From assembly GCF_003096095.1 (NCBI RefSeq), contig NZ_CP015453.1, positions 2,108,001-2,172,000 of the forward strand: 64,000 nt of DNA. The letters are read 5' to 3'. Both the position numbers and the translations under genes were made by a program. This document shows, one piece after another, positions 32,673 through 40,884 of this stretch (position 1 is its first letter; every line of letters starts with the position of its first letter). Source of the stretch: Dietzia psychralcaliphila (GTDB lineage Bacteria > Actinomycetota > Actinomycetes > Mycobacteriales > Mycobacteriaceae). A model generated the notes under the pieces. The model was not told the DNA's origin and searched no databases. It was given only the letters and a program-made list of their open reading frames with translations.

Positions 32673-32707
32673 CCGGACCCCGGCACCGCAGGGGTGCCGG
32701 GGTCCGG
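32673..32707 (-). terminator. Perfect 15-bp hairpin downstream of etfA
   Basis: CCGGACCCCGGCACC (32673-32687) and GGTGCCGGGGTCCGG (32693-32707) pair perfectly around a 5-base loop, 31 bases past the etfA stop. No U-tract follows, only a TATTCTT-like stretch 13 bases on. It probably ends the etfBA transcript before the cysteine desulfurase gene. Confidence 0.75.
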
Positions 32708-32738
32708 TCGACGACGGGAGACGCTGTCCGCGCCTCGC

Positions 32739-33689
32739 TCACTTCCGGGCGTTGATTGCCTCGGTGAGCTGCGGCGCGACGTTGAACAGGTCGCCGACGA
32801 TCCCGTAGTCCGCGATCTCGAAGATCGGGGCCTCCTCGTCCTTGTTGACGGCGACGATCGTCTTGGACGTCTGCATGCCGGCACGGTGCTGGATGGCACC
32901 CGAGATCCCGAGGGCGATGTACAGCTGGGGCGACACGGTCTTGCCGGTCTGGCCCACCTGGAACTGGCCCGGGTAGTACCCCGAGTCGACGGCGGCACGC
33001 GAGGCACCGACGGCGCCCTTGAGCGAGTCGGCGAGCGGCTCGACGACCTCCTCGAACTTCTCGGCCGAGCCAACACCGCGGCCACCGGCCACGACGACGG
33101 TCGCCTCGGTGAGCTCCGGCCGGTCGCCGCCGACGATCGGGTTGCGGGAGATGACCTTGGCGGCGTTCTCGGGCTCGGGGACGTCGACCTCGACGACCTC
33201 ACCGGCGCCGGCGGCCGGGGCGGCCTCGACGGCGCCCGGACGCAGGGTGTACACGGGCGTGTCGCCGGAGACGGTCGCCTCGACGGTGAAGGCGCCACCG
33301 AAGATCGAGTGGACGGCCGAACCGTCGGACTTGATCTCGACGACGTCACACAGGGTGCCGGAACCGGTGCGGGCCGCGAGGCGCCCCGCCACCTCCTTGC
33401 CCTCGAACGTGGCGGCCAGGACGATCGCCGCCGCACCCTGCTCGGCGAGCCCGGCGAGGACGTCGACCTTGGGGGTGACGAGGTAGTTCTGGACCGCGTC
33501 TCCCTCGGCCACGTAGATCTTCTCCGCGCCGGCCGCCTTGAGGGCGTCGGTGAGGGTTGCGGCGGTGCCGGTCTCACCGAACACGACGGCGGACGGCTCA
33601 CCGAGCGCGCGTGCGGCGGTCAGCAGTTCGAGGGTGACCTTCTTGAGTTCGCCGTCGACGTGCTCGACCGCGACGAGGACTTCAGCCAT
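32739..33689 (-). CDS. etfA: Electron transfer flavoprotein alpha subunit
   Basis: 316 residues. With EtfB it carries electrons from acyl-CoA dehydrogenases to the membrane quinone pool. The N-terminal Rossmann-like domain starts [13 protein letters not shown]; the C-terminal FAD domain has [31 protein letters not shown] and [18 protein letters not shown], then ADYGIVGDL. Codon use and length are normal. It follows etfB by 51 bases, with GGAG just before ATG 33689. The etfB-etfA order matches fixA-fixB in M. tuberculosis. Confidence 0.97.
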   Translation of the reverse strand: MAEVLVAVEHVDGELKKVTLELLTAARALGEPSAVVFGETGTAATLTDALKAAGAEKIYVAEGDAVQNYLVTPKVDVLAGLAEQGAAAIVLAATFEGKEVAGRLAARTGSGTLCDVVEIKSDGSAVHSIFGGAFTVEATVSGDTPVYTLRPGAVEAAPAAGAGEVVEVDVPEPENAAKVISRNPIVGGDRPELTEATVVVAGGRGVGSAEKFEEVVEPLADSLKGAVGASRAAVDSGYYPGQFQVGQTGKTVSPQLYIALGISGAIQHRAGMQTSKTIVAVNKDEEAPIFEIADYGIVGDLFNVAPQLTEAINARK

Positions 33690-33740
33690 GGTGGATTCTC
33701 CTTGAAAAAGACTGGTGGGAGTCGGTCGGGGTGAGCGCGA

Positions 33741-34526
33741 TCAGATGAGCTTCTGCGCCACGAGGTACTTGGCGACCTCGTTGCCGCCCTCGCCCTCGTC
33801 GTTGAACTTCTCACCGGCGCTGCGCGGCGGCTTGGGGACGGACGACGTGACGGTGGACGCCGCGTTCTCCTTGCCCACCTGGCCGGCCTCGACGTTGGTG
33901 TCGGCCAGGGTCAGGACCTCGACCGGCTTCTTCTTGGCGGCCATGATGCCCTTGAAGGAGGGGAAACGCGGCTCGTTGATCTTCTCGCCCACGGAGACGA
34001 CGCAGGGCAGCGAGGCCTCGACCTCGAAGATGCCCTCATCGGTCTCCCGCTCGCCCTTGACGGTCCCGCCGGAGACCTCGAGGGTGCGCATGTGGGTGAG
34101 CTGCGGAAGGCCCAGGTACTCGGCGATGATGGCCGGGACGCTGCCCATGCGGCCGTCGGTGGCCTCGTTGCCACAGATGACCATCTCGGTGCCCTCGATG
34201 GTGCCCAGGACGTTGGCGATGGCCCACGCGGTCTGGACGACGTCCGAGCCGTGGAGCGCCTCGTCGTTGAGGTGGACGGCCTTGTCGGCGCCCATCGACA
34301 GGGCCTTGCGGATCGCCTCGGTGGCGCGGTCGGGACCGGCGGTCAGCACGGTCACCTCGCCGCCCTCGGCCTCCTTGATCTGGAGAGCCTGCTCAACGGC
34401 CTTCTCATTGATCTCGTCCAGGACCGCGTCCGCGGCCTCTCGGTCCAGGGTGAAGTCCCCATCGGAGAGCTTGCGCTCCGAGTAGGTGTCCGGAACCTGC
34501 TTGATCAGTACGACGATGTTCGTCAT
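33741..34526 (-). CDS. etfB: Electron transfer flavoprotein beta subunit
   Basis: 261 residues. Visible: MTNIVVLIKQVPDTYSERKL at the N-terminus, VLTAGPDRATEAIRKALSMGAD and GNEATDGRMGSVPAIIAEYLG, which bind AMP and contact EtfA. I chose ATG 34526, the family's start; a frame 31 codons longer has no similarity. AGGAGGT lies 12 bases upstream, a little far for an optimal ribosome-binding site. First gene of the etfBA unit. Confidence 0.96.
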   Translation of the reverse strand: MTNIVVLIKQVPDTYSERKLSDGDFTLDREAADAVLDEINEKAVEQALQIKEAEGGEVTVLTAGPDRATEAIRKALSMGADKAVHLNDEALHGSDVVQTAWAIANVLGTIEGTEMVICGNEATDGRMGSVPAIIAEYLGLPQLTHMRTLEVSGGTVKGERETDEGIFEVEASLPCVVSVGEKINEPRFPSFKGIMAAKKKPVEVLTLADTNVEAGQVGKENAASTVTSSVPKPPRSAGEKFNDEGEGGNEVAKYLVAQKLI

Positions 34527-34647
34527 GGGCCTGCGTCGACCTCCTGCGAGTCGGGGCTGGGTGCGATCCGAGCGAACCGGGCGCACCGGATTTGGGTCCT
34601 GCGCACACAATAACGTCACCCGCGCCGACCCTGCAGGAGTGGGGCGG

Positions 34648-36279
34648 TCAGTTGATGCGCTTGTCCCACCCCGACCACGCCGCGTCGCGGAGTTCGTTCT
34701 TGCGCACCTTGCCGGTCGAGGTGCGTGGCAACGCCTCGGTGAGTTCCACCGCGCCCGGCACCTTGTACCGGGCGATCCTGGTGCGACAGTGATCGATCAC
34801 ACCGTTCTCGTCCAGTTCGGAGCCCGGTCTGACCACCACGTACGCCTTGGGGCGCTCACCCCACTTCTCGTCGGGCATCGAGACCACGGCGCAGTCCACC
34901 ACGTCGGGGTGCGACACGATCGCCTGCTCGACCTCGATGGTGGAGATGTTCTCGCCACCGGAGACCACCACGTCCTTGGCGCGGTCGAGCAGCTGCACGT
35001 AGCCGTCCGGGTGCATCACACCGAGGTCCCCCGAGTGGAACCAGCCACCGGCGAACGCGGTCGCCGTGGCCTCGGGGTCCGCGAAGTACCCCTTCATCAC
35101 ACCGTTGCCGGTCATGACGACCTCGCCCATCGTCACGCCGTCGGCCGGGACGTCGACGAGGTGCTTCTCCCCGGGGCTGGTCCGCTCGACCACCCGGATC
35201 GTGTCGGCGTGGATCATCGCCACTCCCTGCCTGGACTTCAGACCGGCACGGTCGTCCGGGTCCAGGTCCGTCCAGACGGGCTGGGGCGTGCACACCGTGA
35301 TCGGCCCGTAGGTCTCGGTCAGCCCGTACACCTGGGTCACATCGATGCCCAGGTCCTCGAACCGTCGCAGGATCGTGGGCGACGGCGGGGCGCCGGCGGT
35401 GATCATGCGGATCCCCTCCATCGGCCGGGCCGCCGGGTCGTCGGCGATCGTGCTCAACACGGCCGGCGCGCCGGCGAGGCGGTTGATCCCCTCGTCGTCG
35501 AACAGTCTCCAGATCTCATCCCCCCGGACGGCACGCAGGCAGACATGGGTGCCCATCGCACCGGTCAGGGCCCATGTCGTGCACCACCCGTTGCAGTGGA
35601 ACATCGGGAGCGTCCACAGGTAGCGCGAGTCCGCGTCGAGCCCCTGGGTGATGATCTCCCCGAGCGCGTTGAGGTAGGCGCCACGGTGGGTGTACATGAC
35701 GCCCTTGGGGCGCCCCGTGGTGCCGGAGGTGTAGTTGACGGCGATCACCGCGTTCTCGTCCTCCACCGTCCACGACACCGGCTGCGGGGAGGCCGACGCC
35801 AAGCCCACCTCCAGCGCCTCGGCGCGGGGGCCGAAGCGGGCCGGGTCCGGCTGGGTGCCGTCGGCGTCGGGGGCCACGAGGATCAGGCGGATCGACTCCG
35901 GCACCTCGTCGCCCAGGCCCGCCAGGAGTCCGGCGTCGGCGATGAGCACCGAGATCCCGGCGTGCTCGGCGATATAGGCGACCTCCGGGGGCGCCAGACG
36001 GGTGTTCAGGGCCACCACCGCACCACCGGCGAGCGGGACAGCGAACTGCGCGAGGAGGGCCTCGGCGGAATTGGGGGCGAGCACCCCGACGCGGTCGCCG
36101 CGGGCGACGCCCCGCATCCGAAGGAGAGAGGCCAGTCGCGTGGCGCGGTCGGCGAACTCGGCGTAACTCTGGCGACGGGGGCCGTCCACCACGGCGGTCG
36201 CCTCGGGGAATACGCGCGCAGCCTTCTCCAGGAAGCTCAGCGGGGTCAGAGCGGTGTCGAGTCCGGAGCTGGCTGTCAT
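34648..36279 (-). CDS. Acyl-CoA synthetase (AMP-forming), DmdB/FadD-like
   Basis: 543 residues of the ANL superfamily. It activates a carboxylic acid to acyl-AMP and then to the CoA thioester. Visible: the P-loop YTSGTTGRPKGVMYTHRG (about 180), FHCNGWC, VYGLTETYGP (about 310), GWFHSGDLG, DRAKDVVVSGGENIS (hinge, about 430) and the catalytic lysine in RTSTGKVRKNELR (about 522). The FHCNGWC-type segment is seen in medium-chain and 3-methylmercaptopropionate ligases; the true substrate is unknown. ATG 36279 is chosen; the frame runs on far upstream, but that part is antisense to the next gene. It lies downstream of etfB in the same direction, which fits fatty-acid oxidation. Confidence 0.93.
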   Translation of the reverse strand: MTASSGLDTALTPLSFLEKAARVFPEATAVVDGPRRQSYAEFADRATRLASLLRMRGVARGDRVGVLAPNSAEALLAQFAVPLAGGAVVALNTRLAPPEVAYIAEHAGISVLIADAGLLAGLGDEVPESIRLILVAPDADGTQPDPARFGPRAEALEVGLASASPQPVSWTVEDENAVIAVNYTSGTTGRPKGVMYTHRGAYLNALGEIITQGLDADSRYLWTLPMFHCNGWCTTWALTGAMGTHVCLRAVRGDEIWRLFDDEGINRLAGAPAVLSTIADDPAARPMEGIRMITAGAPPSPTILRRFEDLGIDVTQVYGLTETYGPITVCTPQPVWTDLDPDDRAGLKSRQGVAMIHADTIRVVERTSPGEKHLVDVPADGVTMGEVVMTGNGVMKGYFADPEATATAFAGGWFHSGDLGVMHPDGYVQLLDRAKDVVVSGGENISTIEVEQAIVSHPDVVDCAVVSMPDEKWGERPKAYVVVRPGSELDENGVIDHCRTRIARYKVPGAVELTEALPRTSTGKVRKNELRDAAWSGWDKRIN

Positions 36280-36302
36280 CGCGGGTGGTCCGCCTCTCGT
36301 GG

Positions 36303-36342
36303 GTTCTCGGTCGTGCTGTTCTCGGGGGTGTTCAGTTCTCGG
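36303..36342. repeat. Three GTTCTCGG motifs upstream of the acyl-CoA synthetase gene
   Basis: GTTCTCGG occurs at 36303-36310, 36318-36325 and 36335-36342, spaced 15 and 17 bases, in the 253-base gap between two divergent genes. The spacing could reflect a regulator site, but low-complexity drift is possible. The rest of the gap shows TACGCT (36493-36498) as a likely -10 for the lipoprotein gene. Confidence 0.4.
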
Positions 36343-36532
36343 GTGATCACGGTCACGGTAGCCGCGGGAGCCCGGACTCGCCCGGGGATCACACCCTGAT
36401 CCCCCCTCCCCTGATCCCTCGGTCTCCGCCCGCCCCGACCCGTCGCGGACATCCACCGGAGCGTCCGACGGGTCGCGCGACCACGTGCGGACTACGCTCT
36501 CCTCTGACGATCTGACGCGAAGGGGACCTCCA

Positions 36533-37903
36533 GTGGCACCGGCATCGATTCCGCGGCGGGCCGCGCCCACCGCGCGGGCTCTGGCGGTCGGCGTGATCGC
36601 GGCCGGGCTCGCGGCGGGGTGCGCGTCCAGCACCGAGAGCGGGGGCGCTCGTCTGGAGCAGGCCGCGAGCTGGTCGTCCGTCGCCGGTGGCCCCCCGAAC
36701 TCGGGACGCGCGCACGGGCCGGTCTCCGACTCCCCCGGACTCGTCTGGTCACGCCCGCTGGGGGCTCCCGCGACCGGCGTCGCCGGTTCCGACGGGATCG
36801 GCACCTTCTTCCAGGCCACCGTCTCCGAGCGCGGCTGCAACCTCTTCGCCCTGACCGCCGACGACGGCCGTAAACGGTGGTGCCTGCGCCTGCCGACCGA
36901 CGGGCCGCGCATCACGGCCACCGTCGACGGCCGCGGTTCCCTGTTCGTTCCCATGTACGGCGGGGTGGGGGCGGTGTCCGCGGAGGGTGAGAACCGCTGG
37001 TTCGCCGAGACGCGGGGCATCCCCACCACCATCACGCTGCTCGACAACCGGCACCTGCTGGTGGTCTCCCACCTGGGGATCGTGCGGGTGATCAACACCC
37101 AGACCGGCCTGGCCGCGTCCTCCGAACTGCCCGTCGCCGGGGAGATCGCGCCGTCCGGCCCGGCGTTCGGGTCGCCGTGGTGCGGCATCGGTGAGCGGGG
37201 GTGCCCCGCGCCGGGCCCTGCGGCGGTCGACACGGGTACCGGGACCGCCTACCTCACCACCTGGACGCCGGGGGCCCCGGCGCCCGAACTGGTCGCCGTG
37301 CGCTTCACCGGGGACGGGGCCGGGCAACTGGAGGTGCTGTGGCGTACCGGGCTCCCCGACGGCCGCCTCGGCGTCCCGGTGGTCCTGTCAGATGACCGGG
37401 ACGAGGTCTATCTCCACTCCGAGGACGGCACTCTGGCCGCCTACTCCACCGCCGACGGCTCCCCGGTGTGGTCCACTCCGGTCGGATACCGGCCCGACAC
37501 CCCGCCCGCACTGCTCCCGGACGGCACCCTGGTCACCGGCGGTCGCACCACCACCGTGTGGAGGGGGCCGGACGACGACCACGACGCCGACGCCGGCCCC
37601 GCGCCCGTGGTGGCCGTCCGCGGGGAGGACGAAGAAGGTCGCGAGGTCTGGCGACGCGACGACCTGCGACAGCTCACCAACCCCGCCGCCACCGAGGACG
37701 GCCGGGTCCTGGTCGCGGTCCGGTCGGGAGGGACCGACGACGACCCGGGCATCGCCCTGCTCCTGCTGGACGGTGAGGACGGCAGCACCCTCCACGAGAT
37801 CGACGTCCCGGCCGCCCGGGGTCCGGTCTCCGGACTGAGCGTGGACGACGAGGGGCGCATCGCGCTCACCACCGCGGTGGGTGCGGTCTACCTCTACGAG
37901 TGA
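36533..37903 (+). CDS. Beta-propeller (PQQ-like repeat) lipoprotein
   Basis: 456 residues from GTG 36533, which has AGGGG at suitable distance. The N-terminus is a lipoprotein signal (basic, then ALAVGVIAAGLAAGC). The body has repeated WSxP/LFALTADDGRKRWCLRLP, GTLAAYSTADGSPVWSTPVG and LLDGEDGSTLHEID blades, as in PQQ-like or BamB-like propellers, with no visible PQQ or metal ligands. A role as a surface scaffold or binding protein is a guess. A frame 16 codons longer lacks any signal-peptide logic. M. tuberculosis has a similar gene (Rv3035, as I recall) in the same neighbourhood. Its end overlaps the convergent methyltransferase gene by 10 bases. Confidence 0.78.
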   Translation: MAPASIPRRAAPTARALAVGVIAAGLAAGCASSTESGGARLEQAASWSSVAGGPPNSGRAHGPVSDSPGLVWSRPLGAPATGVAGSDGIGTFFQATVSERGCNLFALTADDGRKRWCLRLPTDGPRITATVDGRGSLFVPMYGGVGAVSAEGENRWFAETRGIPTTITLLDNRHLLVVSHLGIVRVINTQTGLAASSELPVAGEIAPSGPAFGSPWCGIGERGCPAPGPAAVDTGTGTAYLTTWTPGAPAPELVAVRFTGDGAGQLEVLWRTGLPDGRLGVPVVLSDDRDEVYLHSEDGTLAAYSTADGSPVWSTPVGYRPDTPPALLPDGTLVTGGRTTTVWRGPDDDHDADAGPAPVVAVRGEDEEGREVWRRDDLRQLTNPAATEDGRVLVAVRSGGTDDDPGIALLLLDGEDGSTLHEIDVPAARGPVSGLSVDDEGRIALTTAVGAVYLYE

Positions 37904-39120
37904 ACACCGACGGGCCGGGCGGTCCGCGGTCCGCACACGAACACCACCGCGGATCTGTCGATCCTGGTCACCACCAGCGCGAGCGGGCGGGAGCCCTTGA
38001 GCGCCAGTGAGCGCCGCAGCACGTCCGGGTCCGTGTCCACCCCGCGGACCAGGATCTCCAGTGAACCGCAGTCCCGCTGCCTCAGGATCTGCCGCAACTC
38101 CTTGCGGTCGAGTCGGCACCGTTGCAGCACCTCGAACCCCGTGTAGCCGCCCGGGATCGCCGGTCCAGTCAGGTGGGCGATCCGCGGGTCGAGCTGACGG
38201 AGCCCGTGTCGGCGGGCCCAGTGCCTGACCAGGCCGGCTCGGACGACCGCCCCGTCGGGATCCACGATGAACCGGTCCGCCTCCCCGTGGGCGTCGACCT
38301 CGTCGTCGTCTCCGTCGGTGACCTCCTCCACGTGGACGGCGAGTCCGTCTGCGACCAGCCGCGGGGGGCCAAACGGCGGGGGTGTGCCGGCCCCGGTGGT
38401 GCGCACGACGGTCGCGCGGCGCCGCACCCCCGCGGACAGGCCCGGTGACCACAGGCACGCCTCGCGCACCGACCCGTCCAGGGAGACCAGCTCGACCTCC
38501 CCGGAATGGTCGAGAACGGAGGTGTCCAGGCCGGGCGCGCACTTGATCACGTGGTCCCGGTCCCGCGCCACGTCCAGGAGAGCCGGCAACGGAGGGCTGA
38601 GCTGATCGGGGTCGTGGATCCGCCGGCCACCGGAACGGCGGGCGGGGTCGGCGACCAGCACCGTGTCACGACTGGGCGGAGCGAGGGCATCCGCCACGCA
38701 CACCAGCGCGCCGGGCACGTTGTGGGCGGCCATCCGGGCCCGCACACGGTCCAGGTCGGACCCGACGACCCGGTCCGCGGTCCGCACGAGTTCGCCCAAC
38801 TCGGCTCCCACAGAGCAGGTGACGTCGTGGACGTCGCGGCCCGCCAGTCGCACGGCCCGGAGGGCGGCGACCGGCCAGGCGGTGGCCTGCTGCACCGCCT
38901 CATCCGTCAGCAGCATCTGATCGGCCCCCCGGACCCGGCCGTGCGCGCGCCGACGGGCGGTCACCACGTCGATGGCCGCGGCGGCGTGCCCGGGATCGGC
39001 CCGCCGGACGGCGGCGGTCGAGGCGACCATCCGCCCGCGCGACCAGTCGAACCCGGCGGCCAGCGCGAGCAGCTCCCGGCCTGCGTCGGTGAGCAGGAAG
39101 TCGAGGTCCTCCGGGGTCAC
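37894..39120 (-). CDS. THUMP-like class I SAM-dependent methyltransferase
   Basis: 408 residues. A SAM-binding region is visible in VHDVTCSVGAELGEL (motif I, about residue 98) with GSDLDRVRARMAA after it and LVADPARRSGGRR (about 155) at the place of the catalytic motif. The C-terminal part (HWARRHGLRQLDPRIAHLTG, GYTGFEVLQRCRLDRKELRQIL) is the THUMP-like domain of actinobacterial proteins thought to modify RNA. The target is unknown. Start GTG 39120 lies 11 bases after the NUDIX gene's stop, in an operon with it and the ABC ATPase. Confidence 0.8.
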   Translation of the reverse strand: MTPEDLDFLLTDAGRELLALAAGFDWSRGRMVASTAAVRRADPGHAAAAIDVVTARRRAHGRVRGADQMLLTDEAVQQATAWPVAALRAVRLAGRDVHDVTCSVGAELGELVRTADRVVGSDLDRVRARMAAHNVPGALVCVADALAPPSRDTVLVADPARRSGGRRIHDPDQLSPPLPALLDVARDRDHVIKCAPGLDTSVLDHSGEVELVSLDGSVREACLWSPGLSAGVRRRATVVRTTGAGTPPPFGPPRLVADGLAVHVEEVTDGDDDEVDAHGEADRFIVDPDGAVVRAGLVRHWARRHGLRQLDPRIAHLTGPAIPGGYTGFEVLQRCRLDRKELRQILRQRDCGSLEILVRGVDTDPDVLRRSLALKGSRPLALVVTRIDRSAVVFVCGPRTARPVGVHS

Positions 39121-39131
39121 CGGTCCACCGC

Positions 39132-39893
39132 CTAGTGTCCGCCCGGCGCGATGGTCCGGGAGGTGTCGAGGAGTTCGGCGACGTCTGCCGCCGTGGCGAG
39201 GTCGGCGAGCACGTCGAGAGTCGGCCGGAGCATGCCCAGCCGTCCCAGGGTCCCCGCGGTGGCGGCGTCGTCGGCACGCATCCAGCCGACCGCGCGCGCC
39301 TCGCTCGTGCCCCCGTCCGGCTCGGCCCCCTCGGGCACCGCGGCCACGAAGAACAACGTGTCGTACCGGCGTCGGGGCCCGAGGGGCGTGGTCCAGCGGT
39401 CCCAGGGGCGCAGCAGGTGCGCGGACAGGATCAGCCCGTGTGCCGCGAGCAGGGAGTCGAGGTCGCCCTCCCCCGCATCGAGGGCCCGTCGCTCCGCGAG
39501 GCCCGGTGGATCGACGGGCCGGGCCGCACCTGTGGCCGCGGGGTCGGGAGCGGGCGCGGGCTCCGCCAACAGCACACCGGTCTCCTCGAAGAGCTCCCTC
39601 GCCACCCCCCGGACGGCTGCGGCGGCGCGCTCCTCACCGATGGTGAAGGCCTCGGCCCACCAGCGCGGTTCCGGCCCACGCCACGGCCGGGTACCCCGGT
39701 AGTCCCGCGGCTCCACGCCTCCGCCGGGGAAGACGGACATCCCGGCGGCGAACTGCATGGTGGCCACGCGGTGCTGGAGGAATACCTCGAGCCCCCCACC
39801 GACGCGCGCGTCGCGGACCAGCGCGACCGTGGCGGCCTCGCGGACGGGGACGGCCTCAGGCGGGGTCGACACGGGATCGACGGTGCGGTTCAC
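39132..39893 (-). CDS. NUDIX hydrolase
   Basis: 253 residues. The NUDIX box is visible as GGGVEPRD followed, after an insertion, by ARELFEETGVLL (about 85-96) with the metal-binding REUxEE core. The insertion and a C-terminal extension match the RNU/NUDT19-like actinobacterial group, which includes CoA diphosphatases. The substrate is unknown. Start GTG 39893 overlaps the stop of the ABC ATPase (GTGA). The order ABC ATPase-NUDIX-(methyltransferase) is conserved in M. tuberculosis, as I recall. Confidence 0.85.
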   Translation of the reverse strand: MNRTVDPVSTPPEAVPVREAATVALVRDARVGGGLEVFLQHRVATMQFAAGMSVFPGGGVEPRDYRGTRPWRGPEPRWWAEAFTIGEERAAAAVRGVARELFEETGVLLAEPAPAPDPAATGAARPVDPPGLAERRALDAGEGDLDSLLAAHGLILSAHLLRPWDRWTTPLGPRRRYDTLFFVAAVPEGAEPDGGTSEARAVGWMRADDAATAGTLGRLGMLRPTLDVLADLATAADVAELLDTSRTIAPGGH

Positions 39894-40732
39894 GGACGTC
39901 GGTGGCGGCCGGAGCGACGCGCCCGCCGCGCGAAGTAGCGACCGTCGATCGCGTCCACGACGATCGACTGCGCGAACGCGAGGCTGAGGTTCTCCGAGGT
40001 GATCACGTCATCGATCAGTCCGGTGGCCGTCACCCCTCCCTCGGCCAGCAGCATCGCGTGGGTGAAACCCGGGGGGATCTCCTCCACGTGGTGGGTCACC
40101 AGGACGGTGGCGGGGGCGTCGGGGTCGAGAGCCATGTCCGCCAGACGGGCGACCAGATCCTCCCGGCCACCCAGGTCCAGGCCCGCACCGGGCTCGTCCA
40201 GCAGGAGCAGCTCCGGGTCGGTCATCATCGCGCGGGCGATCAGCACCCGCTTGCGCTCGCCCTCCGAGAGGGTCCCCCAGGTGCGGTCGGCCAGGTGTTC
40301 CCCGCCGATCATCTCCAGGGTGTCCGCCGCGCGGTCGAAGTCCGCCTGGTCGTAGGCCTCGCGCCACCTGCCGAGGACCGCGTACCCCGCGGAGACCACC
40401 AGGTCCTTGACCACCTCGTCGCCGGGGATCCGGCCGGCCACCGCGGCTGATGACAGGCCCACCCGGCTGCGGAGTTCGGTGACCTCGGTGCGGCCCAGTT
40501 GCTCACCCAGGATCACCGCCGACCCGGTGCTGGGGTACTCGAGCGCCGAGGCGATCCTCAGCAACGAGGTCTTGCCCGCTCCGTTGGGACCCAGTACGAC
40601 CCATCGCTCGTCCAGCTCGACCTGCCAGGTGACGGGTCCCACCAGGGTCCGGCCGTCCCTCCGGAGCGAGACGTCACGAAGGTCAAGGACGAGGTCGGGG
40701 TCGGTCTCGATAGGCGCTCTCACGGCCCCCAT
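39890..40732 (-). CDS. ABC transporter ATP-binding protein (YlmA-like)
   Basis: 280 residues. Walker A GPNGAGKTSLLR (about 48), Q-loop region, signature LSEGERKRVLIARAMM (about 155), Walker B ELLLLDEPGAGLD (about 173) and H-loop VTHHVEE are all present, so it is a competent ATPase. No permease gene is nearby, so its partner is unknown or it acts without one. ATG 40732 gives the longest form; GTG 40723, three codons in, lies seven bases after a TTAGAT hexamer and could be a leaderless start. It begins the ABC-NUDIX-methyltransferase unit. Confidence 0.9.
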   Translation of the reverse strand: MGAVRAPIETDPDLVLDLRDVSLRRDGRTLVGPVTWQVELDERWVVLGPNGAGKTSLLRIASALEYPSTGSAVILGEQLGRTEVTELRSRVGLSSAAVAGRIPGDEVVKDLVVSAGYAVLGRWREAYDQADFDRAADTLEMIGGEHLADRTWGTLSEGERKRVLIARAMMTDPELLLLDEPGAGLDLGGREDLVARLADMALDPDAPATVLVTHHVEEIPPGFTHAMLLAEGGVTATGLIDDVITSENLSLAFAQSIVVDAIDGRYFARRARRSGRHRRP

Positions 40733-40771
40733 CTAACCCCGTATCCGGGAGCCGGGTGGCGAGGAACACGG

Positions 40772-40783
40772 CACGTGCACGTG
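40772..40783. promoter_or_regulatory. 12-base palindrome between divergent ABC ATPase and glgE
   Basis: CACGTGCACGTG is a perfect palindrome made of two CACGTG boxes. It lies upstream of TAGCGT (40825-40830), the likely -10 of glgE, and 40 bases upstream of the ABC ATPase start. It could be an operator. The 152-base gap is also where gene order departs from M. tuberculosis. Confidence 0.45.
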
Positions 40784-40884
40784 AACGAGACGCGACGCCC
40801 CTCCCCGATCGGCGCCCGCTTCGATAGCGTCGTGTGCGTAGAGGCGTCCGCACAACGGAGCCCGCAGCCGAGAGGAGCACCGAC

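Noticed and set aside
36280-37233. In-frame N-terminal extension of the acyl-CoA synthetase
   Set aside because: It is antisense to the beta-propeller lipoprotein gene, and ANL enzymes start where ATG 36279 places the start.
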